DNA of 52,476 bases from CAZXSK01 sp964642855 (GTDB lineage Bacteria; Planctomycetota; Phycisphaerae; SM23-33). Positions 1-8,641 of the stretch are shown here, one piece after another (positions within the stretch are counted from its first letter, which is position 1; each line of letters starts with the position of its first letter). Location: positions 1-52,476 of the forward strand of contig CAZXSK010000022.1 of the NCBI GenBank assembly GCA_964642855.1, read 5' to 3'. Made by a program: the position numbers and the translations under genes. A model generated the notes under the pieces. That model did no database searches, had not been told where the DNA came from, and worked only from the letters and a program-made list of their open reading frames with translations.

Positions 1-78
1 GCCCCTCATTTTTCGGGGCTGGGGGATCAGCGCTTTTCAGGTACTTGCCCTTCGGGCACAGAAAAAGGACGTCCAGAC

Positions 79-429
79 ATGGTGAACGTAACGGGAGAAT
101 GGGTTGAATTTCGCTTCTTCAGGCCTCACGCCGAAGGTGCGTATCTCGCGGGGGATTTCAACGGATGGCGCCGCGAGGAACTGCGGATGTCGGCCGATGC
201 AGACGGCTACTGGACGGCGAAGCTTCGTCTGCAGGCCGGCGAGTACAAGTTCCGGTATTACTGCGACGGCCAATGGTTCACCGACTACGCAGCGTTCGGC
301 GTAGAGCCGGGCGATTTCGGGCTCGACAGCATTGTTCGCGTACCCGAACGGAAACTGTCGCTGGTGTCCAAGTCCGAATCGGGGGCCGCCGACAAGAGCG
401 AAGAATCCAAGGAGTTTGCCGCCGCCTGA
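79..429 (+). CDS. Small glycogen-binding (CBM48/AMPK-beta-like) protein
   Basis: A 116-residue cytoplasmic protein made almost entirely of one Ig-like carbohydrate-binding domain of the isoamylase N-terminal/AMPK-beta type. The diagnostic pieces are AYLAGDFNGW (about residues 21-30) and GEYKFRYYCDGQW (about 54-66), which form the usual glucan-contacting strands. No catalytic domain is attached, so binding of glycogen or a protein partner is the likely role; this is inference. The last 25 residues are Ser/Glu/Lys-rich and probably disordered. A GGA-rich ribosome site (AAAAAGGA) lies about 10 bases before the ATG, and a short C(TTCG)G hairpin sits just upstream at 46-58. A terminator follows at 453-494. 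Domain assignment is secure; function is not. Confidence 0.85.
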   Translation: MVNVTGEWVEFRFFRPHAEGAYLAGDFNGWRREELRMSADADGYWTAKLRLQAGEYKFRYYCDGQWFTDYAAFGVEPGDFGLDSIVRVPERKLSLVSKSESGAADKSEESKEFAAA

Positions 430-452
430 AACGGCGTGTCTTCATAGAGCTT

Positions 453-494
453 TCAGCCAGTTCGGGACCCACAGCCCGGCCTGGCTGACTTTTT
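453..494 (+). terminator. Intrinsic terminator after the CBM48 gene
   Basis: TCAGCCAG at 453-460 pairs perfectly with CTGGCTGA at 481-488. An inner CGGG/CCCG pairing extends the stem, and five T residues follow at 490-494. It lies between convergent genes and mainly serves the plus-strand gene. Confidence 0.75.
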
Positions 495-500
495 GCGCTG

Positions 501-1499
501 TCAATCCTGTTGCTCGCGTGCGCGGGCCTGCTGGCCCGACCGGTCGTCCTTCGGCCAGGACTCTTCGTCCCCCGAATCATCGCTTTGGTATTCACCGTCC
601 ACGTCACGGGGAGTGTCGGCAAGGTCGTCGGCAGCCACTTCGGGCGCGCTGTCAACGTCCTCCGACGCCGATTCGGAATCATCCGTTGCACCCGCATCCG
701 GCTGGTTCCCGCCTGCTTCGCCGGATGGATCCTTCTCCTGCGGTTCCTCAGCGACGTTTTCGTCTTCCGAGGGGACGGATTTCTCTGCGTCGCCCGCACC
801 GCTGCGGAGCTCCTCCACGCGCGGCAGGTCGTCGAGGCTGTTGAGGCCGAAGACCTCCAAGAACTGCTTCGTCGTGCCGTACAGCATAGGCCGGCCTAGC
901 ACTTCCGCCCGACCGACGATCTTGACCAGATTCTTCTCCATCAGCTTGCGGAGCATCTCGCCGCTGGCGACGCCGCGAATGGCTTCGACATCGGCCCGGA
1001 TGATCGGCTGGCGGTAGGCGACGATGGCGAGGGCTTCCAGGGCAGCCTGGCTGAGGCGCGAGTCGCTGCGCTGCTTGAACAGGCGGGACACCACGTCGTG
1101 GTATTCCTCGACGGTGAGCATCTGGTAGCCGCCGGCGATGCTGTCGATGCGGAACGTGCAGCCCATTTCGGCGTACCGATTGTTCAGGCGTTCGATAGCG
1201 CCCTTGACCGGCCTGCGGGAAGGAAACTCCGCCACCTGGGCGATCTTCCCGGCAGAGAGGGGAGTCGTGGTCGAGAAGAGGATCGCTTCGACCACCGCGT
1301 CGATCTCGGCTTCGTCGAGGCCGTCTTGCTGGACGTCGTCCGTCGGGGCGTCGTCGAATGCGTCATCACTCGCAGCGTCAGGGGCCGCGCAGGGGTCGCC
1401 GGCCTCCTGGGGGGGCGGGCTTGTCTCAGCATGCGAATCAGTCCCGGCCTGGTCTTCGACGGCAGCTTCCTGCGAGATGCTTTCCTCGGTGTCGCTCAT
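501..1499 (-). CDS. scpB: Segregation and condensation protein B (ScpB)
   Basis: ScpB is the winged-helix partner of the SMC-ScpA condensin-like complex and acts in chromosome compaction and segregation. The conserved core (roughly residues 65-230) carries the tandem winged-helix domains, with ALEALAIVAYRQPI, the RADVEAIRGV segment and the YGTTKQFLEVFGL end typical of the family. The protein is 332 residues, well above the usual size of about 200, because the core is flanked by an acidic N-terminal tail of about 60 residues and an acidic C-terminal tail of about 100. I chose the ATG at 1499 (MSDTEES) over an in-frame start 36 bases upstream because homology does not require the extension. scpA is not adjacent. 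The FAH-family gene lies 54 bases upstream on the same strand. Confidence 0.93.
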   Translation of the reverse strand: MSDTEESISQEAAVEDQAGTDSHAETSPPPQEAGDPCAAPDAASDDAFDDAPTDDVQQDGLDEAEIDAVVEAILFSTTTPLSAGKIAQVAEFPSRRPVKGAIERLNNRYAEMGCTFRIDSIAGGYQMLTVEEYHDVVSRLFKQRSDSRLSQAALEALAIVAYRQPIIRADVEAIRGVASGEMLRKLMEKNLVKIVGRAEVLGRPMLYGTTKQFLEVFGLNSLDDLPRVEELRSGAGDAEKSVPSEDENVAEEPQEKDPSGEAGGNQPDAGATDDSESASEDVDSAPEVAADDLADTPRDVDGEYQSDDSGDEESWPKDDRSGQQARAREQQD

Positions 1500-1553
1500 G
1501 TTCCGTAGCTTACCGGCGGGGGGCGAACTTGGCAACCCGCAGCCGGTGGGGTT

Positions 1554-2483
1554 TCATCGCTGACAGGGCGTGTAGAATCGCTCCGGCCTGGGGCCGATGG
1601 TATTGGTCAGTCGGCCGATCGGCCCGCAGAAGCAGCTTACCTCGTCGCCCGGGGCAAGGAGCTTACCGGTGGCCTTGCCCACACCGCTGGGCGTGCCGGT
1701 GGCAATTACGTCGCCCGGAGTGAGGGTCATCAGGTGGCTGCAGAAGGATACCAGTTCCGCCACGGGGAAGATCATCAAGGACGTCGAAGCCTTCTGGCGG
1801 GTGTCCCCGTTGACGGTCAGTTCCAGCGTGAGGTCCTGGGGGTCGGGGATGTCTTCGGCGGTCACCAGGACCGGGCCCAGGGGGCAGAAACCGTCTCCCC
1901 ATTTGCCGTGCAGCCAGTCGAAAAAGGCGTCCTTGGGCCGGTCGGTTCGACCGGTGATGTGGGTCACGCTTCGGGCGGAGATGTCATTGGCAAGGGTGTA
2001 GCCGGCCACGCAGTTGAGGGCCTCGTCGGTCGGAACGCAGCGGGCCCGGCGCCCGATCACGACGGCCAGTTCGATTTCGTGGTCCAGATCCTCGCTGAAC
2101 GCCGGCCAGGGGATCTCCTCGCCCGGATTGGCCACGGCTGTGGTGGGCATCAGGAACGGACGGGGTGTCGTGTGGATGCGTGGGTTTTCCGGCAGGGAGG
2201 CCATCCGCTCCAGTTCGTTGTGATGTTCGACGTAGTTGACCGCGATGCCCAGCAGCTTCGGTGGCGCTGGCAGGGGCGCAAGCAGCCGGACCTTGTCGAG
2301 CGGGATCGCCTCAGCGTTTCCGGCCTTCTCGGCGATCCGGTTGAGCGTGTCCCTTCCTTCCCGGATGGCCGTCAGCAGATCGGCCGGACCCTCCGGCCAG
2401 GCCGCGGGGAGGTCTACGACGCCACCCTCGGTGACCGGGCCGAACGTCTGGCGGTCTTCGATGCGGAACGTGGCGAGCTTCAT
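1554..2483 (-). CDS. Fumarylacetoacetate hydrolase-family protein
   Basis: A 309-residue FAH-fold enzyme. The family cleaves or hydrates 2-keto acids and diketo acids using a divalent metal. Metal ligands are visible: E136 and E138 in DHEIELAVVIG and D167 in the ANDISAR segment; LLGIAVNYVEHHNE (about 78-90) is the usual start of the catalytic domain, and VIATGTPSGVG near the C terminus is the family signature. The N-terminal 70 residues are the small domain found in 2,4-diketo-3-deoxy-sugar-acid and ureidoglycolate-type members. It sits beside an AraC regulator and near a sugar dehydrogenase and an enolase-superfamily gene. Hydrolysis of a 2-keto-3-deoxy or 2,4-diketo-3-deoxy sugar acid is therefore the most likely role (inference). 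Substrate cannot be read from sequence. Confidence 0.9.
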   Translation of the reverse strand: MKLATFRIEDRQTFGPVTEGGVVDLPAAWPEGPADLLTAIREGRDTLNRIAEKAGNAEAIPLDKVRLLAPLPAPPKLLGIAVNYVEHHNELERMASLPENPRIHTTPRPFLMPTTAVANPGEEIPWPAFSEDLDHEIELAVVIGRRARCVPTDEALNCVAGYTLANDISARSVTHITGRTDRPKDAFFDWLHGKWGDGFCPLGPVLVTAEDIPDPQDLTLELTVNGDTRQKASTSLMIFPVAELVSFCSHLMTLTPGDVIATGTPSGVGKATGKLLAPGDEVSCFCGPIGRLTNTIGPRPERFYTPCQR

Positions 2484-2570
2484 GGTCGGTCGATGCCTTT
2501 CTGTGATCGTTGAGCGACGGGTTCGGATGCGAGAGGGTATCGTCCGGATCGGCCGCGTGCAATATCGGGG

Positions 2571-3416
2571 TCAGGAGTTGTCCGCTGGATCTCCCTGGCC
2601 GCTGGATTCCTTGCGGAACTTCCTCGGGCTGTGTCCCGCGACCCGGCTGAAGAACCGCGAGAAGCTGAACACGTCCGGGAAGTCGAGCATGCGGGAGACT
2701 TCCGTGACGCTCAGGTCCGAGAACTCAAGCAGCCTGCCGGCCAGTTTGGCGCGGTGGCGGTCGATGTGGCTCTTAAGGGTCTGCCCCCGGTCCTTGCGGA
2801 AGATGGCCGAGACGTGACTGACCGAGTAGCCCAGTTGCCCCGCGACTTCGGCGACAGTAACGCGTCGCCCGCCGGTGGAGCGGAGATACCGGTCCACTTG
2901 ACGGACGAGCGAACTGGCGGTTTCCCGCGGTTGAGACAAGCCCGCCCAGTAAAGGCGGGTCAGCAGGGCGGCGAGCAGGTGTTCGAGGATCTGCTGGTCG
3001 CTGCGCGGCGCGTCGGGCGATTCCGGAAGATGGGCATGCAGGGCGGTCAGCAGGGCGTGGGTCGAGTCATCCCGGGGGACGCGTCGGGGAATCGGGCGGC
3101 ACTCGATCGCCTCGCACGAGAACTTCACCGACACCCACGCGACGTCTTCGGCGGGGTAGAAGAACTGATGCGACGTTCCGGGCGGAAGCAGAACGATATC
3201 TCCAGCGCGGAGGACCTGATCCTGCCCCGCGAGGTCTGCCCGGATCGGGCCGGCCGTGACGATCTCGGCCTGCCAGAAGGAATGGTCGTGTCGCACGCAC
3301 TGGCGTCGCTCGGAAGAAGTCCCACGGTGGCAGAGCAGCACGCGGCAGGTTGCGCGGGGTCGGTTGTCGGCGTCGGAGAACGTGGATATTGCCATCTTGC
3401 CCGTCGGTTTTGTCAT
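2571..3416 (-). CDS. AraC-family transcriptional regulator with cupin sensor
   Basis: A 281-residue regulator. Residues about 20-130 form a cupin-like ligand-binding domain (AGDIVLLPPGTSHQFFYP is typical). Residues about 175-270 form the AraC DNA-binding domain with two helix-turn-helix units: VTVAEVAGQLGYSVSHVSAIF and LSVTEVSRMLDFPDVFSFSRFF, ending in the GHSPRKFR signature. It is divergent from the TIM-barrel sugar isomerase at 3509 and precedes the FAH gene on its own strand. It probably controls both in response to a sugar or sugar acid; this is inference from position. An internal ATG (MAISTFSD, 3395) with a fair ribosome site is an alternative start. Confidence 0.93.
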   Translation of the reverse strand: MTKPTGKMAISTFSDADNRPRATCRVLLCHRGTSSERRQCVRHDHSFWQAEIVTAGPIRADLAGQDQVLRAGDIVLLPPGTSHQFFYPAEDVAWVSVKFSCEAIECRPIPRRVPRDDSTHALLTALHAHLPESPDAPRSDQQILEHLLAALLTRLYWAGLSQPRETASSLVRQVDRYLRSTGGRRVTVAEVAGQLGYSVSHVSAIFRKDRGQTLKSHIDRHRAKLAGRLLEFSDLSVTEVSRMLDFPDVFSFSRFFSRVAGHSPRKFRKESSGQGDPADNS

Positions 3417-3445
3417 TGTTGGGCCTTCCTGTCGCGGCTTATGCT
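3416..3445 (+). promoter_or_regulatory. Possible promoter of the sugar isomerase gene
   Basis: TTGTTG at 3416-3421 and TATGCT at 3440-3445 are 18 bases apart and point toward the gene at 3509. The -35 element overlaps the start codon of the divergent araC gene, so regulation of one would affect the other. The match is moderate. Confidence 0.35.
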
Positions 3446-3508
3446 ATGTGCTTTTCCGGAACTCGACAAGCGATTTTCCAGGCCCGCCGCGGCCGGGAGG
3501 CACAGCCG

Positions 3509-4348
3509 ATGGACATCACCTTCAGTATCTTTCCGAAGTTCTACGCGAGCTACTCCGTCGAGCAACTGGCGGAACTGGTGGGGCAGGTCGGTTTGGACGC
3601 CGTGAACCTCGTGATTCGCAAGGGGTACTGGGTTTCGCCGGACAATCTTGCAGCCGAGGCGCCGGCGTTCGTGCAGAAGATGGACCAGGCCGGGGTGAAG
3701 GTGACCTTCGCTACGGCGGGTTTCTCGGCCGAGGAGATTATCGCGGACGACACGCCACTGAAGGTCCTGGCCGACTGCGGGATCTGCGAGTTCCGGATGG
3801 GGTACTTCCGTGGCTTCAAGGAAGACCCTGCCGCCGGCCTGGACGATGCCCGCGCGAAGATGGAGCAGGTGGCGGAGGTGTGTTCGCGCGCGAAGATCCG
3901 TGCGGTGTACCAGGTGCATCACGGCACGCTGATTCCCTCGGCGCTGGCGGCGTACTACATGCTTCGAGACCTTCCGCCCGAGGCGGTGGGCGTGATGATC
4001 GACCCGGGCAACCAGATGCACGAGGGCCGGGAGAAATTCGGCCGATCGGTCAGGCTGCTGGGCGACTTCCTGTCATCGGCCGGCATCAAGGACGTGACGG
4101 TTTCCCGCGACGCCGACCGGGCAGACCAGCCGGACAAGGGCTGGTCGATGCAATGGGATCTGCTCAGCCGGGGGATGATCAACTGGCATGATTTCGCGCG
4201 TGCCCTGAAGTCGGTGGATTTCGGGGGCACGTTCGTGTGGATGCCCTTCTATCACGAGAAGGATACCGATGCGATGACCAAGGGCCTGGCGGAGGAAGTC
4301 GCCTACATGCGCAAGGTCGTTCAGGAGATAGACGCGGAGGAAGAGTAG
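3509..4348 (+). CDS. Xylose isomerase-like TIM-barrel sugar isomerase/epimerase
   Basis: A 279-residue protein of the AP-endonuclease-2/xylose-isomerase-like TIM-barrel superfamily, which includes inosose dehydratases, hydroxypyruvate isomerases and ketose epimerases. Visible features are DAVNLVIRKGYWV near the N terminus, the mid-barrel YQVHHGTLIPSALAAYYML segment with its metal-region histidines, and VGVMIDPGNQMHEG, where the acidic metal ligand is expected. The start at 3509 (MDITFSIFPKF) follows a GGAGG-type ribosome site (GGGAGGCACAGCCG); longer in-frame extensions carry no homology. It is divergent from an AraC regulator and adjacent to sugar-acid enzymes, so a sugar or sugar-acid isomerisation or epimerisation is likely. 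The substrate is unknown. Confidence 0.87.
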   Translation: MDITFSIFPKFYASYSVEQLAELVGQVGLDAVNLVIRKGYWVSPDNLAAEAPAFVQKMDQAGVKVTFATAGFSAEEIIADDTPLKVLADCGICEFRMGYFRGFKEDPAAGLDDARAKMEQVAEVCSRAKIRAVYQVHHGTLIPSALAAYYMLRDLPPEAVGVMIDPGNQMHEGREKFGRSVRLLGDFLSSAGIKDVTVSRDADRADQPDKGWSMQWDLLSRGMINWHDFARALKSVDFGGTFVWMPFYHEKDTDAMTKGLAEEVAYMRKVVQEIDAEEE

Positions 4349-4361
4349 CTCACGGGTACGC

Positions 4362-5756
4362 TCAGAACTCCGCTGCCGGGTTGGGCAGGTCCCGCTGGAT
4401 CTCCTCCAGCCGGTAGCCGAACCCCGGACCTTGGACGGTCGACAGGTCGACCCGGCCGTCGCGGCGGGTATAGAGTCCGGGGTGCACCTTCGCCTCGGGC
4501 AGCGATGCCTCCGGGTAGAACTGCATGCCGTTGGTTTCCACGCCCATGATCGTTCCGGCATGGGCAGCCAGCAGGACATGGGGGATCTGAGCGAGCATGG
4601 GGTTGGTGAGGTCCTGGACCATCAGCGTCATGCCATGGGCCTTCGCCCAGCAGAGGCTGAGGATCGCCCCGGTCTGCGTTTTGCACGTTTTCAGCGCCAC
4701 GCCCGTCCACCCGAGGGCCCGTCCGAGCTTGACCAGATGCCAGTCGTGGGCGCTTTCGTCCATGAACAGGGGCTTCCTCGCCGAAACGCTGTGCACGTCG
4801 ATGCGGTGGGTCTCCAGGTCGTACGGGAAGGGCTGTTCGACGTACAGGATCATGCCGTAGATCCGCGGATGCTCGACCACCAGCCTGTCGAGGATCTCGT
4901 TGACGTAGGCGGGATCGGTGACGGTGCAGTTGAAATCGCTGGTCAGCCACAGCGCGCCTTCGCGAATGGCGATCTGCCCGACGCGCACCAGGCGGTCGTA
5001 GTCCCACCGTGCGTCGTTGCCGCGCAGTTTCACCTTCAGGCAGGTCAGCCCGTCGCGGCGGATCCAGTCGGCCAGCAGCACCGGGTAGCCGTCGTCGGGT
5101 TCGTGTCCGGTGAGTTCATCCTCGTCGATCAGGTCCTTGCCCCCCACCAAATGCCACGCGGGCAGCGTGTCGGGGGCGTCGACGAGCAGATCGTTCGGAT
5201 ACAGGCCTGCGAAGTCGATATCGGCGTCGTCTGCGGCCGTGAGATACGCGGCCAGGTCGCGGGACATGTATTCACGTGTATACGTTCGATAGACGGGCAG
5301 ATCGGCTGCCTTCCCGCAGGCGTCGTGAAGAGCGATATCCAACGGGCTGCAGCAGACCAGCGCAGCGAGGTAGGGCATGGGTTCGTCGCGGCCTTGGTTG
5401 AACCTCGCCAGCAGACGCGTGAGCTCGCGTTGCTGGAACGCCCAGCCGACTTCGATCGCGTGGCCGGTCTCGCCGAAGCCTGCCCACGCTTCTGCGAGCA
5501 TGCAGGTGAAGGCCTTCAGCGCTTCGTGGCGGTCTTCGTAGGGCAACTCGCTCGGCCAGACCCACTGCACGCTCAGGGGCGTTTCGCCCCAGCCGATGAC
5601 TTCCCGGCCGTCGGGCGTGCGGCAGGTGAGTTTCACCCGTGCGCAGGTTACGTGCGTGAGGGTCTCCGTGCCGAACTTCAGCGGCACGCGCGTTTCAACG
5701 GGCAGGAAGTACACGCCGGCTGCAATCGGGGTGATGGCTGCGGGAGAGTCGGTCAT
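4362..5756 (-). CDS. Enolase-superfamily (mandelate racemase/MLE-like) protein
   Basis: A 464-residue member of the enolase superfamily, whose enzymes abstract an alpha proton from a carboxylate and often dehydrate sugar acids. The barrel shows the CLKVKLRG strand (K-x-K catalytic lysine region) and three metal-ligand strands: SDFN, YVEQP and MDES. A capping domain precedes it. At 464 residues it is longer than the usual 360-400, mainly through an insertion near residues 180-240. The gene overlaps the upstream dehydrogenase by four bases (ATGA), so the two are translationally coupled. The probable role is sugar-acid dehydratase acting on the product of that dehydrogenase; this is inference, and an epimerase or cycloisomerase remains possible. 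Confidence 0.87.
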   Translation of the reverse strand: MTDSPAAITPIAAGVYFLPVETRVPLKFGTETLTHVTCARVKLTCRTPDGREVIGWGETPLSVQWVWPSELPYEDRHEALKAFTCMLAEAWAGFGETGHAIEVGWAFQQRELTRLLARFNQGRDEPMPYLAALVCCSPLDIALHDACGKAADLPVYRTYTREYMSRDLAAYLTAADDADIDFAGLYPNDLLVDAPDTLPAWHLVGGKDLIDEDELTGHEPDDGYPVLLADWIRRDGLTCLKVKLRGNDARWDYDRLVRVGQIAIREGALWLTSDFNCTVTDPAYVNEILDRLVVEHPRIYGMILYVEQPFPYDLETHRIDVHSVSARKPLFMDESAHDWHLVKLGRALGWTGVALKTCKTQTGAILSLCWAKAHGMTLMVQDLTNPMLAQIPHVLLAAHAGTIMGVETNGMQFYPEASLPEAKVHPGLYTRRDGRVDLSTVQGPGFGYRLEEIQRDLPNPAAEF

Positions 5757-6943
5757 GGTCTGGCCTGTTCTTTCAGTAGGGTTCCAAGATCGTCACCGGC
5801 CTGGGTGCGGAGATCGGTCGCGCCGTCCGCTGCGTCGCTCGCGAGCCGGTCCAGAAGGTCTTCCACGTCCTCGTCGGCAACGGGCAGGTCCACGGGCTCT
5901 CCGCGGAAGCCGGACAGATAGATCGCGCTGGTCAACGAGGTCTGGTTGAGGGCATCCCGTCCGCTTGCGACCATGGGCGATCCGTCCAGCAAGTGACGCG
6001 CGAACGCGTCGATCACGTTGGCGTGCAAGGCCTCCATGCTCTCGTCGCCGGAAGGGTAGGGGATGTCCTCCCAGGTGACATCGAGGCTGCCTTCCTCGCT
6101 GCCGGCTGCGGGGCAGGTGAGAATATGCTGCTCCAACGGCATCGCGAGGCGTGCGAGACGCAGCGTGTCGCCTGCGATCAACAACGTGCCCTTCTCGCCC
6201 GAGAGGCGGATGTGCTCCCACCCCGGTGCGTGCGACGTGGAGACATACACGTGGCCGGTGGTGTCCTCGTCGTACTGGCAGACGATTTCAGCGGTGTTTT
6301 CCACTTCGATCCGATGGAACCTCGTAGCGAGCATCGCGAACAACCGCCTCGGCATGCCCCCCAGCCATTGGAACAGGTCCAGCGAATGGGGTGCCTGGTT
6401 CATCAGCACCCCGCCTCCCTCGCCGCACCAGGTTCCTCGCCAGTCGCTGCTGTCATAGTACGCCTGCGTGCGGATCCAACCGGAGCAGAGCATCTCCACG
6501 CGGAACAGCTTGCCGAGCTCGCCTGTTTCGATCAGTTCCTTGGCGCGGCGGACGATACCGCGCGTCCGCTGCTGAAGCATGCAACCCAGCGAAAGGCCGG
6601 CGCGGTCGAACTCCTCCACCATCAGCTTCGCCTGCCCGGCGGTTACGGCGAGGGGCTTCTCGCACAGGGCGTGGAGGCCCGCCCGGGCGGCACGGATCGC
6701 CAGCGGCGGGTGCCAGTAGTGGGGCGTGGCGATGATTACCGCATCGCACAGGCCGGACTTCAACAGTTCTCCGGCGTCGTGGAAATGCGGCACGTCGAAC
6801 GCCTCGCCGACCTGGTGGGCGTTGTCGGGGTGCGCGCATGCCACAGCTGTCAGCTCGGCGAGTTCGCCCAGCGACGAAACGGTCACGGCGTGCTTCCGGC
6901 CGATTACGCCAAGGCCAAGGATGCCGAATCGAACACGATCCAT
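5753..6943 (-). CDS. Gfo/Idh/MocA-family NAD(P)-dependent oxidoreductase
   Basis: A 396-residue dehydrogenase. The N-terminal Rossmann fold is clear: FGILGLGVIGRKH (about 5-17) for dinucleotide binding, and ALCEKPLAV with the EKP catalytic lysine motif. The C-terminal alpha/beta domain follows (WRGTWCGEGGGVLMNQAPHSLDLFQW contains the usual H-x3-D active-site region). The family oxidises or reduces sugars, inositols and their derivatives. The ATG at 6943 (MDRVRFGILG) begins exactly at the Rossmann strand, so the 47-residue upstream extension is rejected. It is the first gene of a two-gene operon with the enolase-superfamily gene. Oxidation of a sugar to a lactone or keto-sugar is likely; the substrate is unknown. 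Confidence 0.92.
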   Translation of the reverse strand: MDRVRFGILGLGVIGRKHAVTVSSLGELAELTAVACAHPDNAHQVGEAFDVPHFHDAGELLKSGLCDAVIIATPHYWHPPLAIRAARAGLHALCEKPLAVTAGQAKLMVEEFDRAGLSLGCMLQQRTRGIVRRAKELIETGELGKLFRVEMLCSGWIRTQAYYDSSDWRGTWCGEGGGVLMNQAPHSLDLFQWLGGMPRRLFAMLATRFHRIEVENTAEIVCQYDEDTTGHVYVSTSHAPGWEHIRLSGEKGTLLIAGDTLRLARLAMPLEQHILTCPAAGSEEGSLDVTWEDIPYPSGDESMEALHANVIDAFARHLLDGSPMVASGRDALNQTSLTSAIYLSGFRGEPVDLPVADEDVEDLLDRLASDAADGATDLRTQAGDDLGTLLKEQARP

Positions 6944-7202
6944 GGTTGGTTGTCGGTTCCGGGATCGGGCGGAGGGTCCGCCACCCGGCCGGGCGACAGG
7001 GTAAACGCTGCCCGGGGCAGAGAACAACGCCAAAACGCACACCGGAACCCGGGAACCTGCAAGAGGTCGGCTGCCGGTGGCCATAGGCCATTGCCCCGGC
7101 CGGCGCCGGTACGGCAGAGATCGTAACGTGGCGGTGTGGGCTGGCGTTCGCTATCATGGCATCCTTCACACACGATTCCCTCGAAGAAAGGCAGTGTGAT
7201 TC

Positions 7203-8582
7203 ATGTCTCATCACCAGCGGCCCAACGTGCTGCTGATCATGGCCGACCAATGGCGTTACGATTACCTCGGTTGTCTTGGTGCTCACTGGGTGGAGACCCC
7301 CAATCTCGATCGCCTCGCCCGCCGGGGGGCGGTGCTCACGCACTGCTGCTCCAACGCGCCGGTGTGCGCTCCAGCCCGGATCGGCCTGGCGACGGGCATT
7401 CAGCCTTTCCGGTTCGGTGCGCTGAGCAACCACGCGTTCCTGCCGGCCTCGACGCCGACGTACTACCAGCACTTCCGGAACGCCGGTTATCGCGTGGGCT
7501 GCGTGGGCAAGCTCGACCTCGCCAAGCCCGATCCGTACAACGGCCTGCAGGGCGACAGGCCCTGCACGTACATGTGGGGATTTACCGATCCCCATGAGTG
7601 CGAGGGCAAGATGCACGCCGGGCGCAGCACGCCGGACAATCCCCTGGGACCGTACGGGGTCTACCTTCGGCACAAAGGCCTGCTGCAGCGATTCCACGAC
7701 GACTACGCCCGCCGTGCCGCCGCCGGCTACACGTTCGGCCACGCGATGAGTGACTCGGCGCTGCCGACCGAGGACTTCGAGGACGTGTACATCGGCAGGC
7801 ATGCTGCGCGGTGGCTTCGCACGGTGGATCAGGATTTCCCGTGGCACTACTTCGTGAGCTTCGTGGGCCCGCACAACCCGTTCGACCCGCCGACCGACTA
7901 CGCCGATCGCTATCGCGACAAGCCCATGCCTCCGGCGATTGGGGGCGACCTGGAGGGTAAGCCCGAGTACATCCGCCGCAAGCACCGGGGCGGAGACGAA
8001 CAGCAGGTTGCCCGGTCGAGGCGGCAGTACTGCGCAGCGATTGAATGCATCGACGACCAGGTCGGCGAGATCCTGCAGGCCCTGGAAGATTCGGGGCAGA
8101 TGGACAACACGCTGATCTTCTTCACTGCCGACCACGGCGAGATGCTTGGCGACCACGGCCTGTACACCAAGAACGTCGCGTACGAGGCGTCGTTGCGGGT
8201 CCCGCTTATCGCTGCGGGTCCGGGCGTGAACCAGGGCCTGGTCTCCGATGCCCTGATCGAACTGAACGACCTGAATCCCACCATGACCCAGATGGCCGGG
8301 CTGGGCGTGATGCCGAATATCGAGGCGATGCCCTTCACGGACGTGCTGGCCGGTGACGAACGCGAGCATCGCGAGGACTGCCTGTCTCAACTGGTGAATT
8401 TCCGGTGCGTGCGCACCCGTCGCTACAAGGTCATCGAGAACTTCGGCGCTGAGCCCGAGCTGTACGATCTGCAGGAAGATCCCGACGAGCTGCGCAACCT
8501 TGCTCCCGAGCAGCCTGAGCTGACCCACCAGCTGATGCGGCGTGGCGTCGAGCGGACCAACGAGCTGACCTGGCGGTGGTAG
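7203..8582 (+). CDS. Sulfatase (arylsulfatase-type, Cys active site)
   Basis: A 459-residue type I sulfatase that removes sulfate esters from sugars or other substrates. The formylglycine motif is C55-A-P-A-R59, matching CxPxR, so a formylglycine-generating enzyme must act on it. Metal ligands include D15 in LLIMADQ and the later TADHGEMLGDHG segment. The family C-terminal KVIENFGAEPELYDLQEDPDE (about 420-440) is present. I see no signal peptide, so it is probably cytoplasmic and acts on imported substrate. It is divergent from the dehydrogenase-enolase operon. A GAAAGGCAG ribosome site precedes the ATG. The assignment is secure; the sulfated substrate is not known. Confidence 0.95.
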   Translation: MSHHQRPNVLLIMADQWRYDYLGCLGAHWVETPNLDRLARRGAVLTHCCSNAPVCAPARIGLATGIQPFRFGALSNHAFLPASTPTYYQHFRNAGYRVGCVGKLDLAKPDPYNGLQGDRPCTYMWGFTDPHECEGKMHAGRSTPDNPLGPYGVYLRHKGLLQRFHDDYARRAAAGYTFGHAMSDSALPTEDFEDVYIGRHAARWLRTVDQDFPWHYFVSFVGPHNPFDPPTDYADRYRDKPMPPAIGGDLEGKPEYIRRKHRGGDEQQVARSRRQYCAAIECIDDQVGEILQALEDSGQMDNTLIFFTADHGEMLGDHGLYTKNVAYEASLRVPLIAAGPGVNQGLVSDALIELNDLNPTMTQMAGLGVMPNIEAMPFTDVLAGDEREHREDCLSQLVNFRCVRTRRYKVIENFGAEPELYDLQEDPDELRNLAPEQPELTHQLMRRGVERTNELTWRW

Positions 8583-8641
8583 GACGCACGCCGAAGCAGG
8601 AGCATCGGCGACGGCAGCTGCGAGCGATCAGACGGTACGGG

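Noticed and set aside
6453..8528. Minus-strand open frame of 691 codons opposite the sulfatase
   Set aside because: The sulfatase signature CAPAR and metal motifs show the plus strand is coding at 7203-8582; the rest overlaps the dehydrogenase in another frame.
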